Shown here piece after piece: positions 1 through 5,219 of a stretch of DNA of 6,489 nt. Under the pieces are notes generated by a model. It saw only the letters and a program-made list of their open reading frames with translations, was not told the origin of the DNA and did no database searches. How positions within the stretch are numbered: the stretch's first letter is position 1; each line of letters starts with the position of its first letter. The position numbers and the translations under genes were made by a program. The DNA comes from JANYCG01 sp031428695 (lineage in GTDB: Bacteria > Pseudomonadota > Gammaproteobacteria > Burkholderiales > Burkholderiaceae_C): assembly GCA_031428695.1 (NCBI GenBank), contig JANOYE010000131.1:1-6489 (forward strand), read 5' to 3'.

Positions 1-129
1 GCCATCGCCACAGCGGCCAAGGGCCAGGCGATTCTGGACGCGGCGGGTTTGCAATTGGCGCTGTTGCTGCAGGAAATCAGCCGCTTGCCACTGTCCACCC
101 TGAACCCAAGGCCTGATATTCCCGCCTGA
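1..129 (+). CDS. C-terminal end of an upstream protein, possibly creatininase family (partial)
   Basis: Frame 1 is open from the window edge to TGA at 127-129 and encodes 42 residues, beginning AIATAAKGQAILDAAG and ending in a short proline-rich tail (NPRPDIPA). An A-T-A-x-K-G-x-x-[IL]-L-D/E-A-A helix followed by a leucine-rich helix (LALLLQEISRLPL) is the pattern I know from the C-terminus of creatinine amidohydrolase (creatininase) family enzymes, which are metal-dependent amide hydrolases. The body and all metal ligands lie outside the window, so the family call rests on this tail and on the context of a nitrogen-compound operon. The gene ends 44 nt before the LysE gene on the same strand and could belong to the same operon. 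That this is a real coding tail is fairly secure; the family is tentative. Confidence 0.5.
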   Translation, partial: AIATAAKGQAILDAAGLQLALLLQEISRLPLSTLNPRPDIPA

Positions 130-173
130 ACAAACCCGACCCTGCCGTCGCTCACCGCATTTGCACCCCAACC

Positions 174-845
174 ATGCTTGCACTCTTTGTTTCAGCGTTT
201 TTCCTCGGTTTGATCTTCAACGCGGCCCCCGGCGCGGTGTTTGCCGAAACCGTGCGCCAAGGCGTGCGGGGTGGTTACCGCGCAGCGCTTGCCATGCAAA
301 TCGGCTCTTTGGTGGGCGATGCGGTGTGGGCGGTGTTGGGGCTGATTGGCGTCGGCCTGCTGCTGCAGCTTGAGGCACTGCGCTGGCCGGTGGGCATGGC
401 AGGCGTCGTCTATTTGTTGTGGCTGGCATGGGATAGCTGGAAGTCCGCATCGCATGAATTCAGTGTGGCGCCTGCGCCAGCAGCCTCGTCGCAGCGCAAG
501 GCTCTGAAGGCCGGTGCAGTGCTGTCGCTCACCAATCCACAAAACGTGGCCTACTGGGCCGCCATGGGCAGCGCGATGGGTGCCGTGGGCATCGCGCAAC
601 CCGTGCCAGCCGACTACGCGGTGTTTTTTGCCGGGTTCATGGTGTCCAGCATCGTCTGGTGTTTTGTCTGTTCAGCCATCGTAGACAAGCTGTTCCGCAA
701 CGCCGGCGCGCGCTGGGCACGCATGACCTACAAGTTGTGCGCAGCGGCTTTCCTGGCATTGGCTTTAGGGTCTCTGCGCGACTTGATGGCGCCACCCACG
801 GCGCAAGGCACGAAGGCCTGCGCATCGGCAGTCGGCAGTCCATGA
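174..845 (+). CDS. LysE family translocator (amino acid/metabolite exporter)
   Basis: A 223-residue integral membrane protein of the LysE/RhtB superfamily, proton-motive-force-driven inner-membrane exporters of amino acids and related small molecules. It shows about six hydrophobic segments, near residues 3-23, 38-65, 73-88, 114-138, 147-170 and 186-204. The family's N-terminal NAAPGAVFAE motif (16-25) corresponds to the usual N-x-x-PG-P motif, and LTNPQNVAYW (119-128) to the conserved NP..x.FW region. Length is close to the usual 200-220. The ATG at 174 has no convincing Shine-Dalgarno sequence, but the protein starts directly in TM1 as expected. The stop overlaps the ATPase start (ATGA), so the two are translationally coupled. 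The C-terminal tail after residue 205 looks unconserved and includes a 7-bp tandem duplication. Substrate cannot be read from the sequence; in this operon it may relieve accumulation of a catabolic product or of the imported compound. Confidence 0.85.
   Translation: MLALFVSAFFLGLIFNAAPGAVFAETVRQGVRGGYRAALAMQIGSLVGDAVWAVLGLIGVGLLLQLEALRWPVGMAGVVYLLWLAWDSWKSASHEFSVAPAPAASSQRKALKAGAVLSLTNPQNVAYWAAMGSAMGAVGIAQPVPADYAVFFAGFMVSSIVWCFVCSAIVDKLFRNAGARWARMTYKLCAAAFLALALGSLRDLMAPPTAQGTKACASAVGSP
825..840 (+). repeat. Tandem 7-bp duplication at the LysE 3' end
   Basis: TCGGCAGTCGGCAGTC is two head-to-tail copies of TCGGCAG plus two further bases. It lies within the last codons of the LysE gene, just before the ATPase start at 842. 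It probably arose by slippage. It occupies the place where a ribosome binding site for the ATPase would be expected, and no good one is seen, so the ATPase start probably depends on coupling to LysE translation. Confidence 0.5.
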
Positions 846-1603
846 GCGTTTTGCTGGCGCTTGAGAACGTTGAGAAACGTTACGACAACGGCACGCTGGC
901 CCTGCAGGGCGTGAACCTCGCCATCGGCGAGCGCGAGTTCGTCAGTTTTCTGGGCCCCTCGGGCTGCGGCAAAAGCACGGCGCTAAAAATGATCGCCGGG
1001 CTGCTGGAAGTGAGCAGCGGGCGCATCGAATGGAACGACAGAAGCGCCGACCACGCCAAAGACATCTCCTTCGTCTTCCAAGAACCCACCCTGATGCCCT
1101 GGGCCAAAGTGTTTGACAACGTCTGGCTGCCGCTCAAACTCAAAGGTGTGTCGCGCAGCGCGGCGCAGGCCAAGGTAGATGACGTGCTGGCCAAAGTGGG
1201 CCTGAGCCAGTTCGCCCAGGTCTACCCGCGTGAGCTTTCGGGCGGCATGAAGATGCGGGTGTCCATCGCACGCGCCATGGTCACCGAACCGCGCCTGTTG
1301 CTGATGGATGAACCCTTCGCCGCGCTGGACGAAATGACGCGTTTCAAGCTCAACAACGACACCTTGGCGCTGTGGACGGCGCAGCAGTTCACAACAATTT
1401 TTGTCACCCACAGCGTGTATGAAAGTGTCTATTTGAGCAACCGCATCATCGTGATGGCAGCCCGCCCAGGCCGCGTTATTGCTGATTTGCGCATCGACGA
1501 GCCTTACCCGCGCAGCGATGCGTTTCGCGCCACCGAACGTTATGCGCAGTGGTGCGTGCAGGTCTCGCAGGCCTTGCAAAAAGCCGGAGAACACCATGCC
1601 TGA
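842..1603 (+). CDS. ABC transporter ATP-binding protein, NitT/TauT type
   Basis: A 253-residue cytoplasmic ATPase that powers the importer formed with the permease (1596-2450) and binding protein (5220-6242). All ABC motifs are present: Walker A GPSGCGKST (38-46), Q-loop FQEP with Q80, signature LSGGM (132-136), Walker B LLLMDEP (152-158) with the catalytic glutamate E157, D-loop ALD (161-163) and the switch histidine H190 (VTHS). The FQEPTLMPW Q-loop region is typical of the SsuB/TauB/ThiZ-like group. The signature continues KMRVSIARA instead of the more usual RQRVAIARA, a variant I recall from other members of this group. The reading frame extends upstream to 659, but homology begins at residue 5 of the ATG at 842, whose ATGA overlap with the LysE stop fixes the start. 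The gene overlaps the permease by 8 nt. No C-terminal regulatory domain is present. Confidence 0.95.
   Translation: MSVLLALENVEKRYDNGTLALQGVNLAIGEREFVSFLGPSGCGKSTALKMIAGLLEVSSGRIEWNDRSADHAKDISFVFQEPTLMPWAKVFDNVWLPLKLKGVSRSAAQAKVDDVLAKVGLSQFAQVYPRELSGGMKMRVSIARAMVTEPRLLLMDEPFAALDEMTRFKLNNDTLALWTAQQFTTIFVTHSVYESVYLSNRIIVMAARPGRVIADLRIDEPYPRSDAFRATERYAQWCVQVSQALQKAGEHHA
1586..1589 (+). promoter_or_regulatory. Ribosome binding site of the permease gene
   Basis: GGAG lies 6 nt before the ATG at 1596, inside the last codons of the ATPase gene. It supports this ATG over the in-frame upstream candidates, which would add 39 residues that are only an out-of-frame reading of the ATPase C-terminus. Confidence 0.75.
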
Positions 1604-2450
1604 TGTCATCGAGCGCAACTTGGATGCTACTAATAATATAGCAAACTATTTAAATAATACGAGACTTAGGGGCAAAGTTTTTCAAAAACTGCTGCCTTTC
1701 ATCGTCTTTTTCGCTGCATTGTTAACCTGGGAGTTAACAGTTCGCATCAACCAGATCCCGCACTACATCCTGCCCGCCCCGACCCTGATCGCCAAAACCC
1801 TGTGGGACAACCTCGGCTCCCTCATGGCCAGTTGGGTTTACACCATGAAAATCACCTTCGGCGCGCTGGTGCTGGCGGTGGTGGGCGGGGTTGCGCTGGC
1901 GATGTTGTTCGCGCTGAACAAATGGGTGGAGCTGTGCCTGTTCCCGTTCGCCATCGTGTTGCAGGTCACACCCATCGTCGCCATTGCGCCTTTGATTTTG
2001 ATCTTCATCGACAGCACCGCCGCAGCGCTCCTGTTGTGCGCCTGGATCGTGGCGTTTTTCCCCATCCTCTCCAACACTGTGGTGGGCTTGCGCAGTGCTG
2101 ACCACAACCTGCGTGACCTGTTTTCGCTCTACCGCGCCACACCCTGGCAGACGCTGCGGCATTTGCTCATCCCCTCGGCCATGCCGTATTTCATCGCCGG
2201 GCTGAAGATCGCCGGCGGCTTGAGCCTGATCGGCGCGGTGGTGGCGGAGTTCACCGCTGGCGCTGCGGGCAAAGACACGGGCCTCGCCTCGCGCATCCTG
2301 GAGGCGAGTTTCCGCACCGAGATCCCGAAGATGTTTGCCGCGCTGGTATTGGTGTCGCTCACCGGGATCATGATCTTTTTGGTGTTCAATCTGGTCTCCA
2401 AACTGGTGCTCGGTTCGTGGCATGAGAGTGAAATCAAGAGCAGCCGGTGA
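1596..2450 (+). CDS. ABC transporter permease, NitT/TauT type
   Basis: A 284-residue inner-membrane permease of the BPD_transp_1 (MetI-like) fold, the channel subunit of the importer. A polar N-tail (1-30) precedes about six membrane segments, near 32-50, 84-107, 113-137, 141-162, 195-216 and 245-272. The cytoplasmic EAA-type coupling loop is clear at about 172-206 (DLFSLYRATPWQTLRHLLIP), followed by AEFTAGAAGKDTGLA (217-231), characteristic of the nitrate/sulfonate/taurine and pyrimidine permease group. Length is normal. The gene overlaps the ATPase by 8 nt and the amidohydrolase by 4 nt (GTGA). Oddity: codons 10-30, encoding an N-rich tail, are AT-rich and use ATA, TTA, AGA, AGG and AAT, unlike the rest of the gene; see the repeat entry at 1624-1686. 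Confidence 0.94.
   Translation: MPDVIERNLDATNNIANYLNNTRLRGKVFQKLLPFIVFFAALLTWELTVRINQIPHYILPAPTLIAKTLWDNLGSLMASWVYTMKITFGALVLAVVGGVALAMLFALNKWVELCLFPFAIVLQVTPIVAIAPLILIFIDSTAAALLLCAWIVAFFPILSNTVVGLRSADHNLRDLFSLYRATPWQTLRHLLIPSAMPYFIAGLKIAGGLSLIGAVVAEFTAGAAGKDTGLASRILEASFRTEIPKMFAALVLVSLTGIMIFLVFNLVSKLVLGSWHESEIKSSR
1624..1686 (+). repeat. AT-rich island in the permease 5' end, possible divergent dispersed repeat
   Basis: About 63 nt of AT-rich sequence in otherwise GC-rich DNA, encoding residues 10-30 of the permease. It contains ATAGC near its left part and GACTTAG followed by GGGC to the right. The same order (ATAGC, T-rich centre, GACTTAG, GGC) is seen on the minus strand of the island at 2538-2606. 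This suggests a divergent relative of that repeat, but the alignment needs gaps and could be chance. The reading frame is intact and the segment lies in the cytosolic tail before TM1, where extra residues should be tolerated. Confidence 0.42.
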
Positions 2451-3736
2451 AGGCCGTTTCAACCCGTGGCCGACCCGTGATTGAACTGAAAAACATCGTC
2501 ATTCCGGCCAGCGTGCGCGGGTTTCAGTCTGCCAGCCTGATTTTTGATATTTTTATAGACAATGGCCTTCTAAGTCACATAAAACCAGCGCAAGCAGCTA
2601 TCGAATCCGGAGTGACTCAAACGCCTTCTGGCATGCTGATTCCGGCCCTGGCTGACCTGCACGTCCACCTGGACAAGACCTATGTGGTGCAGGAAGTCGG
2701 CGCGGCCGATGGCGACTTGTTCAAAGCCATTGGTTTGATGGCCGAACACCGCGCCCACTGGAGCGGCGCAGCCATCCACCAGCGCATGGCGCGCGCCATC
2801 CAGGAGGCCTACGTGGCGGGCACCCGCGCGATGCGCACCCACTTGGACTGGCCCCAGGCAGACGCGCCGCGCAGCTTGGCCGAGTTTGAAAAACTGCGCG
2901 ATGCCTGGCGTGGCCGCGTGGCGCTTCAATGCGCTTCGCTGACGCCGCTGGACGAGTTTCGCGTGATGGCAGCACCTGGAATCACCCCAGGTGAACGCAT
3001 CGCCCAGCAGCTCGCCCAAGTCAACCAACGTTGCGACTCAAGACACGGCGAAGCCGCCCTGCTCGGCGCCTTTGTTTACCGCAATGACGGTCTCCACGAG
3101 AAACTTCAAACGGTGTTTGAGTTGGCAGCCCGCTACCAGCTCGACCTGGAATTCCATGTCGATGAAGGCCTGGACGAAGACGCCTGCGGCTTGCGCGCGA
3201 TCGCCGAATTGAAAATTCAAAATAGGTTCAACGGCAAGGTGACCTGCGGCCACGCTTGTTCCCTTTCAATGCAACACCGCGCGGATGCCGAACAAACCTT
3301 GCGCCTGTGCGCGCAAGCCGGCATTCACCTGGTCGCGCTGCCCAGCACCAACCTGTATTTGCAAGGCGCGTGGGATCAAACCCCGGTGGCGCGCGGCCTG
3401 ACTCGGCTCAAAGAAGCCGCAGCGCTGAACGTATTCACCAGCATCGCCACCGACAACGTGGCCGACGGCTTTTTCCCCTACGGCAGTTACGACCTGCTCG
3501 ACACCTTCGCCTTGGGCGTGCAGGTCGGCCATTTAAGCCCGGCAGATGCCTGGCTGCCCGCCATTTCCAGCCGCCCATCCCGCGCCATGGGCCTGCCGTG
3601 GGATGGCCAGATCGCCGAGGGTTGCCCGGCAGACTTCATCTTGCTGAACGCCCGAAATGCTTACGAACTGGTCACACCCGCCGGGCGCCAACGCCGCGTC
3701 ATCCGCCACGGCGATTTTCTGGACACTTCAACATGA
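2447..3736 (+). CDS. Cytosine deaminase-like metal-dependent amidohydrolase
   Basis: A 429-residue enzyme of the amidohydrolase superfamily, in the cytosine deaminase (CodA)/AtzC-like group, which hydrolytically deaminates or cleaves N-substituents on pyrimidine, triazine or similar rings. Length matches CodA (about 427). Probable metal and catalytic residues: H72 and H74 in HVHLDKT (71-78 region), H237 and E240 in FHVDEG, H269 in GHACSLS, and the proton-shuttling aspartate D336 in ATDNVADGFFPYG. The N-terminal and C-terminal parts (GCPADFILLNA) form the usual beta-sandwich. The HLDKT form (CodA has HLDTT) occurs in AtzC-like and other deaminases, so cytosine itself is not assured. The start is GTG at 2447, overlapping the permease stop as GTGA, with AAGAG 6 nt upstream; the next ATG would remove the first strands. 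The gene overlaps the FAD enzyme by 4 nt. Residues 31-54 come from an AT-rich island (2538-2606). Confidence 0.9.
   Translation: MKAVSTRGRPVIELKNIVIPASVRGFQSASLIFDIFIDNGLLSHIKPAQAAIESGVTQTPSGMLIPALADLHVHLDKTYVVQEVGAADGDLFKAIGLMAEHRAHWSGAAIHQRMARAIQEAYVAGTRAMRTHLDWPQADAPRSLAEFEKLRDAWRGRVALQCASLTPLDEFRVMAAPGITPGERIAQQLAQVNQRCDSRHGEAALLGAFVYRNDGLHEKLQTVFELAARYQLDLEFHVDEGLDEDACGLRAIAELKIQNRFNGKVTCGHACSLSMQHRADAEQTLRLCAQAGIHLVALPSTNLYLQGAWDQTPVARGLTRLKEAAALNVFTSIATDNVADGFFPYGSYDLLDTFALGVQVGHLSPADAWLPAISSRPSRAMGLPWDGQIAEGCPADFILLNARNAYELVTPAGRQRRVIRHGDFLDTST
2538..2606 (-). repeat. AT-rich dispersed-repeat-like island inside the amidohydrolase gene
   Basis: An AT-rich stretch in a GC-rich gene, using codons such as ATA, CTA, AGT and TTT. 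Read on the minus strand, its right end (2605 back to 2588) is TTCGATAGCTGCTTGCGC, which matches 5243-5260 on the plus strand at 16 of 18 positions, both differences being transitions. The minus strand continues with a T-run, then CTTAG and GGCC. This agrees with a short hairpin-forming repeat with a TAGCTGCT-GCGCTT core that I recall as common in Comamonadaceae genomes (from memory, not verified). The frame is open through it, and the encoded residues still resemble the amidohydrolase strand pattern (D-x-x-I-D-N-G-x-x-S-x-I-x-P-A). Confidence 0.62.
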
Positions 3737-5121
3737 GCGCATTGGAGGACTTTCAAAAGGACATCGTCGGCATTGCCTTCGTGACAGAACCCATCCAGGT
3801 GGCCAACAAGTCGCGCGACTTCTACTGGTACAGCCCCATCCTCAAAGCGCAGCTTGATGGAAAAACCGGCGACATCGTTGTGCAGCCACGCAACGAGGCC
3901 GAGGTGATCCGAGTTGCCGCTGCCTGTGCCAAACACCGCTTGAAGATCACTGTGCGCGGCGGCGGCACCGGCAACTATGGGCAATGTGTGCCGCTGCACA
4001 GCGGCGTGATTCTGGACATCACCGCGCTGAACCGCGTGATCAGCATTTCGCCGGGCCAGGTCACGTGTGAAGCCGGCATCTTGATCGCCGACCTGGAGCG
4101 CGCCGTGCGGGCCGACCCCATCCTGCCAGGCGGCCAAGAGATCCTGATGTTCCCCAGCACCCGCGACATGGCCACCATTGGCGGCTTCATCGCCGGTGGT
4201 TACGCCGGTGCGGGCAGCGTGCGCAACGGCATTTTGAAAGACGCGGGCAACGTCACCATGATCCGCGTCGTCACCGTCGAAGAAACGCCTCGCATCATCG
4301 AACTCAAAGACGCCGACATCCAGAAAGTACACCACGCCTACGGCACCAACGGCATCATCACCGCGTTGAGGTTGCGGCTCAAACCGGCGGTGGACTGGGT
4401 TCACCACATCGCCTTGTTTGACAGCTACAGCGCCGCTTTGCGTTTTGGCTGCGAAGCGACCGAAGCCATTGGCTCCAGCCTAGACGCGTTCCTCATCACC
4501 GCCGTCGAGCGGCGCATCGCCCCCTATTACGAAAGTGAATTCGGCGCGCGTTTCCCGGCCAACAAAGACGCCGTGTTTTCCATGGTGCATCCAGCCGCCC
4601 TGCCCGCCTGGCGACAGATGATGACGCGCCACGGCGGCTTGGAGACCATGGCCTTGACCGAGTCCGAACTCAAAACCCAAGGCCTCTTCCCAGCCTTTGA
4701 ATGCGCCTACAACCACACCACCTTGATGGCGCTGAAGATGGACAAAAGCTGGACCAACCTGCAAACTGTGGCACCGTGGACGCCCGGCGTGGGCATCGAT
4801 ATCGCGCTGGTGGCGCGGCAAATGGCCCGCTGGGGCGACGAGGTGTTGATGCACCACGAGTTTGGCCGCCAGTACGGCGGCTGTGTCGCCTTTGGCCTGC
4901 CGCTGGTGAGTTTTTTCGACAAAGCGCGGCTGTATGAAATCATTCGCGAATTTGAAGCCGACGGTTGTATGGTGTTTGACAACCACGTCTACACCATCGA
5001 AGATGGCGGCATGAAGGAGATCGACACCGCGCAGATCGACTTCAAAAAAATCGCCGACCCGCACGGGTTAATGAATCCGGGCAAAACCCGAGGCTGGTTG
5101 GCAGCCTATGAAAAACCCTAG
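3733..5121 (+). CDS. FAD-binding oxidase/dehydrogenase, GlcD-like (VAO/PCMH fold)
   Basis: A 462-residue flavoprotein with an N-terminal FAD_binding_4 domain. The pyrophosphate-binding loop VRGGGTGNYGQCVPL (74-88) follows the usual DIVVQPRNEAEV strand (47-58), and a second FAD-contact region runs about 140-166 (FPSTRDMATIGGFIAGG, then GSVRNG). The C-terminal NPGKTRGW (448-455) is the family's closing motif. Threonine T79 stands where covalent family members carry the FAD-linking histidine, so FAD is probably non-covalent, as in glycolate oxidase GlcD. There is no signal peptide and no cysteine-rich iron-sulfur domain. The ATG at 3733 overlaps the amidohydrolase stop (ATGA); an in-frame extension to 3256 is only the amidohydrolase read out of frame. 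It probably oxidises a hydroxy-acid or ring product of the pathway, but the substrate and electron acceptor cannot be inferred. Confidence 0.9.
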   Translation: MSALEDFQKDIVGIAFVTEPIQVANKSRDFYWYSPILKAQLDGKTGDIVVQPRNEAEVIRVAAACAKHRLKITVRGGGTGNYGQCVPLHSGVILDITALNRVISISPGQVTCEAGILIADLERAVRADPILPGGQEILMFPSTRDMATIGGFIAGGYAGAGSVRNGILKDAGNVTMIRVVTVEETPRIIELKDADIQKVHHAYGTNGIITALRLRLKPAVDWVHHIALFDSYSAALRFGCEATEAIGSSLDAFLITAVERRIAPYYESEFGARFPANKDAVFSMVHPAALPAWRQMMTRHGGLETMALTESELKTQGLFPAFECAYNHTTLMALKMDKSWTNLQTVAPWTPGVGIDIALVARQMARWGDEVLMHHEFGRQYGGCVAFGLPLVSFFDKARLYEIIREFEADGCMVFDNHVYTIEDGGMKEIDTAQIDFKKIADPHGLMNPGKTRGWLAAYEKP

Positions 5122-5129
5122 GCTGCCCT

Positions 5130-5145
5130 TGGCACAGTTTGTGCA
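5130..5145 (+). promoter_or_regulatory. Putative sigma-54 (RpoN) promoter before the binding-protein gene
   Basis: TGGCACAGTTTGTGCA matches the sigma-54 consensus TGGCACG-N4-TTGCA with 9 of 11 perfect upstream and downstream bases out of 12 defined, and with the exact GG-to-GC spacing (GG at 5131-5132, GC at 5143-5144). It begins 9 nt after the FAD gene stop. Transcription would start near 5156, leaving a leader of about 64 nt before the ATG at 5220. The same bases form an imperfect dyad (TTGGCACA-GTT-TGTGCAAA, 5129-5147), so a repressor or activator operator is the alternative. There is no T-run, so it is not an intrinsic terminator. No -10/-35 pair of a sigma-70 promoter is apparent in this gap. 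Confidence 0.6.
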
Positions 5146-5207
5146 AATATCGGCGTGGACATCCTTTCTCGAAACGCCTTCGCTTTCCCACATTGGTTTT
5201 CCCACCC

Positions 5208-5212
5208 AGGAG
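5208..5212 (+). promoter_or_regulatory. Strong Shine-Dalgarno sequence of the binding-protein gene
   Basis: AGGAG lies 7 nt before the ATG at 5220. It is the best ribosome binding site in the window and fixes this start over the upstream in-frame candidate at 5139, which would place 27 charged residues before the signal peptide. A strong site here fits the usual need for excess binding protein over permease. Confidence 0.88.
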
Positions 5213-5219
5213 TACTGAC

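Noticed and set aside
659..841. N-terminal extension of the ABC ATPase by 61 residues
   Set aside because: This is the LysE gene read out of frame. ABC homology starts right after the ATG at 842.
1734..2462. Minus-strand open frame of 242 codons opposite the permease
   Set aside because: The composition (H, Q, R, D, G rich) is a typical antisense shadow of a membrane protein gene, with no start signal or domain.
3205..3232. Short AT-rich patch with the palindrome GAATTGAAAATTC in the amidohydrolase
   Set aside because: It is too short and shares no core with the repeat-like islands. It reads as ordinary codons (ELKIQNRF) in a surface region.
3256..3732. N-terminal extension of the FAD enzyme frame by 159 residues
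   Set aside because: It is the amidohydrolase coding region read in another frame, arginine- and proline-rich with no domain. The ATG at 3733 with ATGA overlap and immediate family-like sequence is the real start.
3661..4407. Minus-strand open frame of 248 codons opposite the FAD enzyme start
   Set aside because: It spans the junction of two well-supported plus-strand genes and shows no family motif.
4850..4868. NtrC-like half-site TGCACCA followed by TTTGGCC as an enhancer for the sigma-54-like promoter
   Set aside because: Only the left half matches, the right half is degenerate, and the site lies within conserved coding sequence of the FAD enzyme.
5129..5147. Rho-independent terminator after the FAD gene
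   Set aside because: The stem is short and imperfect, with a 3-nt loop, and is followed by AAATATCGG, not a T-run.
5139..5219. Longer start for the binding protein at 5139
   Set aside because: It would bury the signal peptide behind 27 basic residues and ignore the AGGAG at 5208-5212. It would also start inside the sigma-54-like site.
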